A stretch of 64,000 bases of DNA from Brachyspira hampsonii (GTDB taxonomy: Bacteria; Spirochaetota; Brachyspiria; Brachyspirales; Brachyspiraceae), in assembly GCF_001746205.1 (NCBI RefSeq), contig NZ_MDCO01000012.1:677075-741074 (forward strand), written 5' to 3'. Shown here in pieces: positions 53,222 to 60,931 of the stretch. A model generated the notes under the pieces. The model made no database searches. It had not been told where the DNA came from and saw only the letters and a list, made by a program, of their open reading frames with translations. The number at the start of each line of letters is the position of its first letter. Positions within the stretch are counted from its first letter, which is position 1. Made by a program: the position numbers and the translations under genes.

Positions 53222-54826
53222 TTATAGAGTATACTCTGCTGTAAGCCTTACATATTTAGGTTCATGAACACCTTCTATATTAGAAATTTTTGTTATAACA
53301 TCATTTCCTATACTTCTATCAACATTTATAGCCATTATAGACATATTGCTTCCTTTAATATTTTCTGATACGCTCATAGAACCAATATTAATTCCATCAC
53401 CTGAAAGTACTGTTGCAACTCTAGCTATCATAGCTGGCTGGTTTATATGAGGAACAACCAATATATGAGGCTGAGGCTTAATTATAACATCATAATCATT
53501 AAGTTTAACTATTCTCGCAATATTTTTAGCTATTAATGATACTGATACGCTTGTTACATCTTTATCAGTAATTAATTTTACTTTAAGTATTCCAGTGAAT
53601 GTAGAAGGAGCTTCTGATTTAACAGTTTTTACTTCGATTCCTCTTTGCTTAGCAAGATAAGGAGCATTAACATAGTTAACATCTTGGAACATATAAGATA
53701 ATGCACCTTTTAATATAGCTACTTCAAGAGGCTGAATATCTAAATTGATTAAATCTCCCTGAGCAGTTATTTCTAATGATTTTATCTTACCATTAGCAAG
53801 CTGCATTATCATTTCCCCTGCATTTTCTGCTATTTTCATATAGTCTTTAACAGGCTCAAGTTTTTCTGGGTTAAGAGAAGGTATATTAACTGCTGATTCT
53901 GTATATCCTCCAGAAAGCACCTGTTTTATCTGCTTAGCAACATCCAAAGCTACATTTATCTGAGCTTCTTTTGTACTTGCACCAAGATGCGGAGTAAGTA
54001 TTAAATTATTATTTTTATACTGTGTTAGAGGGCATGTTTCTATTTTAGGTTCATTTACAAAGACATCTACTGCCGCTGCTGCTATAGTTCCGTTTTCCAA
54101 TGCCTCTTTTAAATCTTCTTCATTAACAAGTCCGCCTCTAGAACAGTTAATAATGATTGCAGTATTTTTCATTTTGCCCATATTATCTTTGTTGATAATA
54201 TTATTAGTTTCTGGAGTTTTTGGTATATGAAGTGATAAATAATCAAGTTTTGGTAAAAAATCATCTAAAGAAGTTTCATAAATAGCTCCTGACTTTTGTA
54301 CAATATCTTCAGTAGCAAAAGGATCATAAACTAATACTTTCATTCCAATAGACAAAGCAATATGAACAACCTTTCTTCCAATTCTTCCAAATCCCATAAC
54401 GCCTAAAGTTTTACCGAAAAGCTCATTACCTGTAAACTTATCTCTTTCCCATTTAGCTTCTTTAGTTGATACAGCAGCTGGAACTATATTTCTTGATATG
54501 GCAAGCATTAAAGCTATAGTATGCTCTGATGCTGCAATAGTATTTCCATCTGGAGAGTTTACTACTATTACACCTTTTTCTGTAGCAGCTTCTACATCTA
54601 TATTATCTACCCCTACTCCAGCACGTCCTATAATCTTTAAATTTTTTCCAGCTTCTATAATTCTTTTTGTTACTTTAGTCTGACTTCTTACCATTAAAGC
54701 ATCATACTCACCTATAACCTTTACTAGTTCATCTTCACTCATTGTAGGAAGAAATACAGCCTCAGAAACATCAGCTATTATATCCTTTACACATTCATTT
54801 ACCTTATCAGTTATTAAAACCTTCAT
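53222..54826 (-). CDS. serA: D-3-phosphoglycerate dehydrogenase
   Basis: First enzyme of serine synthesis: oxidises 3-phosphoglycerate with NAD. The start is ATG 54826 (AGGAG nine bases upstream, MKVLITDKV); an in-frame ATG 11 codons upstream lies in repeat DNA and has no site. Nucleotide-binding [14 protein letters not shown] near 145, Arg in [13 protein letters not shown] near 230, Glu in VFVNEP, His in [11 protein letters not shown] near 280. After the catalytic part comes the intervening (ASB) domain and a C-terminal ACT domain ([20 protein letters not shown]...) that usually mediates serine feedback. 534 residues, the long type I form. Confidence 0.95.
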   Translation of the reverse strand: MKVLITDKVNECVKDIIADVSEAVFLPTMSEDELVKVIGEYDALMVRSQTKVTKRIIEAGKNLKIIGRAGVGVDNIDVEAATEKGVIVVNSPDGNTIAASEHTIALMLAISRNIVPAAVSTKEAKWERDKFTGNELFGKTLGVMGFGRIGRKVVHIALSIGMKVLVYDPFATEDIVQKSGAIYETSLDDFLPKLDYLSLHIPKTPETNNIINKDNMGKMKNTAIIINCSRGGLVNEEDLKEALENGTIAAAAVDVFVNEPKIETCPLTQYKNNNLILTPHLGASTKEAQINVALDVAKQIKQVLSGGYTESAVNIPSLNPEKLEPVKDYMKIAENAGEMIMQLANGKIKSLEITAQGDLINLDIQPLEVAILKGALSYMFQDVNYVNAPYLAKQRGIEVKTVKSEAPSTFTGILKVKLITDKDVTSVSVSLIAKNIARIVKLNDYDVIIKPQPHILVVPHINQPAMIARVATVLSGDGINIGSMSVSENIKGSNMSIMAINVDRSIGNDVITKISNIEGVHEPKYVRLTAEYTL

Positions 54827-54838
54827 GTATCGTCTCCT

Positions 54839-55190
54839 ATTGTTGTTATGCTCGCCCACCTATAAGGTGCCTAATCGGTTCGCCTATAATTATCTGCCAA
54901 ACAAGTTTGTCAGATGGCTTCGGCTCACTTTGTTGTTGTTACGCTTGAAAAAGCCTATAAACTCCTCGATAATAAATTATCAATACAGCTTTTTCTTATT
55001 GTTGTTATGCTCACCCACCTGTAAAGGTGCCTATAATCATCTGCCAAACAAGTTTGTCATATGACTTACCCAAATGTACCTAATTGGTCGGCTCACTTTG
55101 TTATTATTATGCTCGAAAAAGCCTATAAGCTCCTCGATAATGACTTTGTCCGCCTTAGGCGAATTATCAATACAGTCTTTATAGCTTCTT
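54839..55190. repeat. Two tandem copies of a modular hairpin repeat
   Basis: Copy 1 is 54839-54996 and copy 2 is 54997-55190. Each has: a ttgttatgctc(g/a)cccacct....aaggtgcc hairpin (54842-54872; 55001-55032), an atctgccaaacaagtttgtca segment that folds on itself (54893-54917; 55038-55058), a gg(c)tc(g)gctcactttgtt(g/a)tt segment, and the g.ttgaaaaagcctataa.ctcctcgataat module. Copy 2 also has a tccgccttaggcga hairpin (55149-55162). The block sits in the serA leader on the minus strand, between serA and the aminotransferase. No coding frame in it is credible. Confidence 0.8.
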
Positions 55191-55199
55191 ATTATTACT

Positions 55200-55246
55200 A
55201 AAAAAATAAAATATTCTAATATAATGAAAACATTATATTAGAATAT
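55200..55246 (-). terminator. Intrinsic terminator of the class V aminotransferase
   Basis: atattctaatataatg (55211-55226) and cattatattagaatat (55231-55246) are a perfect 16-bp stem with an AAAA loop. On the minus strand it is followed by TTTATTTTTTTAG. It lies 20 bases past the aminotransferase stop and would separate that gene from serA. Confidence 0.85.
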
Positions 55247-55265
55247 ATAAAACAATCCAAAATAT

Positions 55266-56411
55266 TTATTTATTTAATTCTTCTATTAATTTTTTAACTC
55301 CGCTTCCTAGTTCAAACTTGTAGCCAAGTTTAACTAAACTAGCCTCCAAAGCACCAACTGCCATTATCAAATCGCGTTCGCAAACATATCCCAAAGTTCC
55401 TATTCTAAATATTTTATTTTCCAAAGCACCCTGTCCGTTTGCTACTATAATATCATAATCTTCTTTTAAAGTTTTTCTTATATCTGGAACGCTTATACCT
55501 TCTGGAGGAAGTATTGAAGTTATAGCATAGCTTGCATTACTATCATCTTCAACAAGAAGTTTTAACCCTATAGTTTTAACAGCAGCCCTTAAAGCAAGTG
55601 AAAACTTTTTATGTCTTTTATTAACATTTTCAATACCCTCTTCTTTTATCATTTTTAAAGCAGTATGAAGAGAAGCTATTAAATTAACTGCTGGTGTAAA
55701 AGGTGTAGTATCTTTAGCTATAGATTTTTTATGTTCTGCCCAATTAAAATAAAAACTAGGATATTTACATTTTTCATGCATTTTGAAAGCATCTTCGCTT
55801 GCTGTTAAAAAAGAAAGACCAGGGGCAATCATAAATCCTTTTTGAGAACCTGATATAGCTACATCAATATTCCATTCATCAGTTTTAAACTCCATAGCAC
55901 ATAAACTTGTTATTCCATCAACAACAGATATAGCTCCATGTTTTTTTATAATAGAACATAAAGTTTTTACATCATTAGCAGCACCTGTAGAAGTTTCACT
56001 ATGAGTAAGCGTTACAATTTTTATATCTTTATCCTTATTTAATGCCTCTTCAAGCATTTCAGCTGTTATCACTTTACCTGCTTCAGCTTCTATTTTTGTT
56101 ACAACAGCTCCTCTGCTTGCAGCAATCTTAGCCCATCTTGAACCAAAATTACCAATGGACAGACATAATACTTTATCGCCTTCATTAATAAGATTCTCTA
56201 AAGCAGCACACATAGCTCCTGTTCCGCTTGCTGTAAATAAAAATACATCATTCTTAGTTCTAAACACATATTTTAAATCTTCATAAACTTCTTTAAGTAT
56301 ATTTGAAAATTCTTTGCTTCTATGTGCCATAGGATGCTTTGCCATTTCTACTAATGCTGATTCTGGTACAGGTGTAGGACCTGGTATCATCAAAAAAGTT
56401 TTATCCTTCAT
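55266..56411 (-). CDS. Class V PLP aminotransferase (serine-pathway or alanine-glyoxylate type)
   Basis: A PLP enzyme of the alanine-glyoxylate/serine-pyruvate group: IPGPTPVP near residue 8, HRSKEFSNILKEV near 30, ASGTGAMCAALENL near 62, HSETSTGAANDV near 136, VVDGITSLCAMEF near 162 and the PLP-Lys in SGSQKGFM near 190. 381 residues. Beside serA and serB, and with no serC in view, the likely role is phosphohydroxypyruvate (or hydroxypyruvate) transamination. Families like this take the SerC role in several anaerobes and archaea. Its own terminator follows, so coregulation with serA is not by a simple operon. Confidence 0.85.
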   Translation of the reverse strand: MKDKTFLMIPGPTPVPESALVEMAKHPMAHRSKEFSNILKEVYEDLKYVFRTKNDVFLFTASGTGAMCAALENLINEGDKVLCLSIGNFGSRWAKIAASRGAVVTKIEAEAGKVITAEMLEEALNKDKDIKIVTLTHSETSTGAANDVKTLCSIIKKHGAISVVDGITSLCAMEFKTDEWNIDVAISGSQKGFMIAPGLSFLTASEDAFKMHEKCKYPSFYFNWAEHKKSIAKDTTPFTPAVNLIASLHTALKMIKEEGIENVNKRHKKFSLALRAAVKTIGLKLLVEDDSNASYAITSILPPEGISVPDIRKTLKEDYDIIVANGQGALENKIFRIGTLGYVCERDLIMAVGALEASLVKLGYKFELGSGVKKLIEELNK

Positions 56412-56444
56412 AATACTATCAATTCTCCTTAAAGTTAAATAATT

Positions 56445-56515
56445 TACTATAGTATTTAAAAAATATTTATACTATTATAGTATAAATATTTTTTTTTACA
56501 ATACTATATCTAGTA
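56445..56515. promoter_or_regulatory. Three TACTA-n-TAGTA dyads and a long hairpin between divergent genes
   Basis: Dyads of TACTA with TAGTA occur at 56445-56454 (no spacer), 56470-56482 (3-base spacer) and 56502-56515 (4-base spacer). The middle one is the heart of a 17-bp perfect stem (56458-56494, loop TTA). The array lies 34-104 bases upstream of the aminotransferase start on the minus strand and about 107 bases from the lipoprotein on the plus strand. Its phasing suggests repeated regulator binding or a leader hairpin. Confidence 0.45.
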
Positions 56516-56621
56516 ATATTTTTCTTTAATTTTTAAAATATATACATTTTATATAAAAAATAATTGTTTTTTATTATCTATTTTTTATATTTAAAATATT
56601 AATATGATAAAGGATAAAACA

Positions 56622-57233
56622 ATGAAAAAAATATTAATTTTTATGCTGATATTAGTATTTGGCATATCATGCAGTAACACTAATAAAACAGGTTCAGATT
56701 ATAGCGGAAACAGTAATACAGACCAAGGAGGAAGTGGAACAGATCAAGGCGGAAGCACTGCAACAGATTTTAATAAATTATGGAAAGAGAAAACAGCAAA
56801 TCAAAAAATATCAAAAATGAGCTATTATTTTGATTCTAATGGTAATATAATAAGAAACTCAGATAGTACAACAATATATACATTTTATAAATCTTTAGGA
56901 AATGATACAGCAATATATTATTATGAAGGGGATCCTACAGACCTATATGGTATAGGAGATCCAGATTCTCCGTCAAATATTAACGTAAAAGTATATTGTC
57001 TTGTAAAAATACCTGAAGATGGAAATAATATATATTTTTTAGATGGAAAACAGCCTCAAAATTGTACACAACAATATGCACAAAAAATAACTTCTTTTGT
57101 TGCTGAAAATAATGATGAGCCGAATTGGACTAATTTTCCTTATATGACAGAAAATGATATAGATAATACTATAGATATTAAAGATAACAGATGGTCAGAT
57201 TGGGGATATTTTGGTTCAAATATAGTGGGATAA
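56622..57233 (+). CDS. Lipoprotein, unknown function (203 aa)
   Basis: The start is ATG 56622 (aaggat upstream); an ATG at 56604 in frame lies before that site. The signal ends in LVFGISC (Cys17). A Ser/Gly/Asp/Gln linker with GGSGTDQGGST follows and then a domain of about 150 residues, strand-rich, with YYFDSNGNIIRNSDSTTIYTFYKSLGN and a single Cys pair (VYCLV, QNCTQ). Not recognised. Monocistronic, with a strong terminator. Confidence 0.75.
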   Translation: MKKILIFMLILVFGISCSNTNKTGSDYSGNSNTDQGGSGTDQGGSTATDFNKLWKEKTANQKISKMSYYFDSNGNIIRNSDSTTIYTFYKSLGNDTAIYYYEGDPTDLYGIGDPDSPSNINVKVYCLVKIPEDGNNIYFLDGKQPQNCTQQYAQKITSFVAENNDEPNWTNFPYMTENDIDNTIDIKDNRWSDWGYFGSNIVG

Positions 57234-57256
57234 TAATTTATTTAATATAAAACTCA

Positions 57257-57293
57257 AAAGGTATTAGCTTATTTTTAAGTTAATACCTTTTTT
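57257..57293 (+). terminator. Intrinsic terminator of the lipoprotein gene
   Basis: aaaaggtattagctta (57256-57271) and taagttaatacctttt pair with one bulge; T-run follows. Confidence 0.9.
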
Positions 57294-57336
57294 ATTTAAT
57301 ACAGAGTATACATCAAATATTTTAATACAAAACTTC

Positions 57337-57365
57337 TTGACAATACATTATCTTTTATATATTAT
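57337..57365 (+). promoter_or_regulatory. Probable sigma70 promoter of the YfhO-like gene
   Basis: TTGACA (57337-57342) and TATTAT (57360-57365), 17-base spacer, 56 bases before the ATG at 57421. Confidence 0.65.
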
Positions 57366-57420
57366 TTAATATCTCATAATTACAATTATATAAGTTACTT
57401 TAATTTAAGGAAAACAAATA

Positions 57421-59985
57421 ATGAAATCACTAAAAAAAGAAATTATATATCCTATTATATTTGCATTGCTTTCTATATTATTTTTCTACAGCAATTTAAC
57501 ATTTTCATACCTTCAAATGGGAGATGTTATTCTTTGGGATATTAAAAATATTAAAGATGCCATATTAAATGGAAATTTATATTTTTGGAATAATGCCTAT
57601 TTTACAATAGCTTCTTCTTCAACAGTACCTATTCACCCAAAATCTTTACTAATAGCATTATTACCTAATAATATATATCCTCAAGTAAGTATAATGTTTC
57701 ATATAACTGTTATGGGATATGGTTTGTTCTTATTTTTGAGAGAAAAGAAATTATCAATAAATGCTTCTATGTTTGGGGCTGTTGCTTTGATGTTTTCTAA
57801 TGCTATTATAACATTAATACTTCCCGGACATTTGGGTAAATTTGAGACTTACTGTTATTTTCCATTCGTATTATATTTTCTTTCAAAAGCTATGAATACT
57901 GAAAAATGGATTCATTTCTTTTTTACAGGGGCATTTTTAGGCATAGCATTTTTAGGCGGAGCTTTGGATGTAGCTATGTACTTTGCTTTATTTTTATCAT
58001 GTTATTTTTTGTATTTACTTTACAGCAAAAAAAACGAAAAAAAAATAATGGACTTTATAAAAACAGATATAAAAAAAATAATTCTGTTATGTGTAAAGTT
58101 TGCATTAGTTGCGGTATTTTCTTTTTTAATGTCTATACAAATAATAATGATTACAAGAAATACTCAAGACATGGGGGCAGCTGGAGTTACAGATAAAAAT
58201 CAGTTATGGCAGTGGGCTACAAGATGGTCTTATCCGCCTGAAGAAGTATTAGGTTTCTTTATGCCTGGTTTTTTTGGATACTATTCTGGCAGCGAAACTC
58301 ACCCTTATTGGGGTAGAATAGCCAATATGCCGGGAGAGCCCAAAACTTCAAACTTCTCTTTAACTTCTGCAAATATTGGGTATATAAGTTTCATCTTTAT
58401 AATATTTGCAATATTTATAAGCAGAAAAAAATACAGCGAAAAACATTTTTGGATTGGTACTGCTTTATTCTTTTTAATAGCAAGTTTTGGAAGATATTTT
58501 CCTGTTATATACGGAGCTTTATTTCAAATACCAATATTCCAAGATGCAAGAAATCCTAATAAATTTATAGAAATTATACCTATTCCATTTGCAATACTAT
58601 CATCATTTGCATGCGATTATATATTTAAAGCATTTGAGGCTAAAAAAGAAGATAAGCTATTAAAATATTTGGAAGACGATTATAAATATATCAATATAGC
58701 CCAAAAGATTATGTACATAATAACAATAGCTTCTGTTATATTAGCATTAATAACAATACTAACAAATGGAATGATATATAACAATTTTGCTGCAGATTGG
58801 AAAGAAGCCAATGCCGCTTTAATATCAAAAAATATATTTATGTCATTTATAAGATTAGCCTTAATATCTTCTGCTGTTCTTCTTTTAATTAATAATACAA
58901 TTTCATTAAAAGAATTAACTATAAAAGATAAATTTCTTGTAATAGTACCGTTAATAGGATTTATATTATTTTCTGTATATGATTTAGGGCATATAGGTTT
59001 TCTCATTATAGGAAGTATTATAGTATTTTTCTATATTGTAATAGCAAATAAAGATAAATTATTCTATAAATATTTACCTTATATGTTTATTGCTGTTTTA
59101 TTTTTGGATTTAGCACAAAGCGGAAACATGTTTATAGTAAAATCCAATTATGATCAGATGTACAACTCCACTCCTATAGTAGATCATATATTAAATGAAA
59201 AAGGAAATGAAACAACAATGCCTATATTGATTCCTTATCTATACAGATACACTACTCATACGATGCCTTACTATAAAATACCTTTAACAGAACCGCCTGC
59301 CGCAAGCCGATTATCAAAAGATATTACAGATGTATTTTCAGCATTTAGAATAAATGATTATGTAGGTTATCAGCCTAGACTTATGGATTTACTTGGAGTA
59401 AGATACATTTTAAGTCCTACATATTTGGATCAGTCTGTGCTTTCAAATGATTTAACAAAAATAACTGAATATCAGGATCAATTCTCTGCTGCTGTTTTAT
59501 ACGAACTTAAAGGCTATAGAAATAAATATGAATTCGTTAATAATGCCTATAATGCCGTAGATTTTAATGACGGTCTTGGAAGAATTACAATGCCTAATTT
59601 TAATTTAGCTAATGAGGTTGTTCTATTAAATAACTCAAATAATAATATTACATTAAATAATGGAAATGCAATATATACAGCTGAATTACTTGAAGAAACT
59701 GATAATAAAATAATTCTGAATGTAAAAACGCCTGAACCAGGAATTTTAGTATCTAAAGAACGTTATAATACTGACTGGTCGGTTACTGTAAATGGAGAAA
59801 AGAAAGAATTATTAAATGCCAATCTGCTATTTAGAGGTGTTTATGTTGATGCAGGAGATAATAATATAGTTTTTGAGTTCACACCTGCAATGAAATATTT
59901 ATACAGTACAATAATTTGCTGGATAATATTTATAGCTTTATCTATTTTTAATATAATTCTATATTTCAAAAAACAGGATAATTAA
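57421..59985 (+). CDS. YfhO-like polytopic membrane protein (GT-C type)
   Basis: 854 residues with about 12-13 membrane helices across residues 10-580, a GT-C glycosyltransferase-like layout. A large external C-terminal strand-rich domain (about 585-830) and a final helix (LYSTIICWIIFIALSIFNIILYF) follow. First external loop: NLTFSYLQMGDVILWDIKNIKDAILNG, in the place of the GT-C Asp. Later: FPVIYGALFQIPIFQDARNPNKFIEIIPIPFAILSSF and RINDYVGYQPRLMDLLGVRYILSP, which match the YfhO family (lipoteichoic-acid or surface glycan glycosylation in Firmicutes). The acceptor here is unknown. Confidence 0.8.
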   Translation: MKSLKKEIIYPIIFALLSILFFYSNLTFSYLQMGDVILWDIKNIKDAILNGNLYFWNNAYFTIASSSTVPIHPKSLLIALLPNNIYPQVSIMFHITVMGYGLFLFLREKKLSINASMFGAVALMFSNAIITLILPGHLGKFETYCYFPFVLYFLSKAMNTEKWIHFFFTGAFLGIAFLGGALDVAMYFALFLSCYFLYLLYSKKNEKKIMDFIKTDIKKIILLCVKFALVAVFSFLMSIQIIMITRNTQDMGAAGVTDKNQLWQWATRWSYPPEEVLGFFMPGFFGYYSGSETHPYWGRIANMPGEPKTSNFSLTSANIGYISFIFIIFAIFISRKKYSEKHFWIGTALFFLIASFGRYFPVIYGALFQIPIFQDARNPNKFIEIIPIPFAILSSFACDYIFKAFEAKKEDKLLKYLEDDYKYINIAQKIMYIITIASVILALITILTNGMIYNNFAADWKEANAALISKNIFMSFIRLALISSAVLLLINNTISLKELTIKDKFLVIVPLIGFILFSVYDLGHIGFLIIGSIIVFFYIVIANKDKLFYKYLPYMFIAVLFLDLAQSGNMFIVKSNYDQMYNSTPIVDHILNEKGNETTMPILIPYLYRYTTHTMPYYKIPLTEPPAASRLSKDITDVFSAFRINDYVGYQPRLMDLLGVRYILSPTYLDQSVLSNDLTKITEYQDQFSAAVLYELKGYRNKYEFVNNAYNAVDFNDGLGRITMPNFNLANEVVLLNNSNNNITLNNGNAIYTAELLEETDNKIILNVKTPEPGILVSKERYNTDWSVTVNGEKKELLNANLLFRGVYVDAGDNNIVFEFTPAMKYLYSTIICWIIFIALSIFNIILYFKKQDN

Positions 59986-60006
59986 TACTAAATATTTATA
60001 TTATTT

Positions 60007-60048
60007 AAAAAACAGTTTTAATAATTTTACATTAGAACTGTTTTTTAA
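60007..60048 (+). terminator. Intrinsic terminator of the YfhO-like gene
   Basis: aaaaaacagtttt and agaactgtttttt pair around a 15-base AT loop, T-run follows. Confidence 0.85.
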
Positions 60049-60139
60049 ATTTATAGAGAATATGTACGATAATATGTAAGTAATAATTATAAAAACAATA
60101 AACTTGTAAACAAGAAGTAAAATATTTGTAAAAAATATT

Positions 60140-60168
60140 GACATATAATAATAAACATGATATACTAA
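60140..60168 (+). promoter_or_regulatory. Sigma70 promoter of the PepSY-like gene
   Basis: TTGACA (60140-60145) and TATACT (60163-60168) with a 17-base spacer, 29 bases before the ATG at 60198. Confidence 0.8.
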
Positions 60169-60197
60169 AATCAGAAAATAAAAGGAGGAGGTTATTT

Positions 60198-60626
60198 ATG
60201 AAAATATTGAAAGTAATATTAACTATCATTATAATCTCTTCCAGCAGTTTATTTGCTGACGATTGGATTGTTTCTCCTGATTATTTACCCGAAAGAGCCA
60301 AGCAATTTGTAGCACAAGTATTTCCTGATGCACAGATATGGTATGTTGAAATGGATGACGGAAAATATGAAGTTGAGCTTTCAAATGGTATAAAAATAGA
60401 TTTCTTAGGCAATGGAGATTGGAAGGAAATAGATGCAGAATATATAGGTATACCATATAATGTATTTCCTGCCAATGTTGCAAACACAATAAGAAATACA
60501 TATCCGCAAACCGTTATAATAAGTGCTGAAAAGAAATGGGGTACTTATGAGATAAAGCTTAATAATATGATGGAGCTTTATATATCTTCTGACGGTCAGC
60601 TGATAGGACAAAAATTCGACGATTGA
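60198..60626 (+). CDS. Exported PepSY-like (DUF2874) protein
   Basis: The start is ATG 60198 with a near-perfect aaaggagg upstream. Signal peptide MKILKVILTIIIISSSSLFA (cleavage about residue 20). The mature 122 residues hold two PepSY-like repeats: LPERAKQFVAQVFPDAQIWYVEMDDGKYEVELSNGIKIDFLGNGDWKEI, then FPANVANTIRNTYPQTVIISAEKKWGTYEIKLNNMMELYISSDGQLI. Proteins of this type are small periplasmic proteins; some inhibit proteases or bind ligands. The strong promoter and ribosome site suggest high expression. Confidence 0.85.
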   Translation: MKILKVILTIIIISSSSLFADDWIVSPDYLPERAKQFVAQVFPDAQIWYVEMDDGKYEVELSNGIKIDFLGNGDWKEIDAEYIGIPYNVFPANVANTIRNTYPQTVIISAEKKWGTYEIKLNNMMELYISSDGQLIGQKFDD

Positions 60627-60650
60627 TTTACTTTCCATCCCATATACAAT

Positions 60651-60690
60651 GCAGGGTATTAGATTTTTATCTATGCCCTGTAATTTTTTA
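60651..60690 (+). terminator. Intrinsic terminator of the PepSY-like gene
   Basis: gcagggtattagat and atctatgccctgt pair (G-U pairs and one bulge) around ttttt, followed by taatttttta. 60691-60931 holds no other feature I can support. Confidence 0.7.
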
Positions 60691-60931
60691 GCGGCACTTC
60701 ATTTTATTAGACTTGTTTAAAAACTATTTTAATGATTATCTATAGTGTTCTAAATTATTTATTAGTATATACGAAATTGTACCAAGGCAGGTGTTGTCAG
60801 GTGAAAGAGACAGCATATTTATATAAAAATAGCAAATAAACAATATATAAAATATTATATATTAATTTTAAAAATTGAATTATTTTTATAATTTTCCAAA
60901 ATAGTTTTGAAACAATTCTAATATATTAATA

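Noticed and set aside
54825-55064. 79-residue frame in the serA leader
   Set aside because: Consists entirely of the hairpin repeat modules and has no ribosome site.
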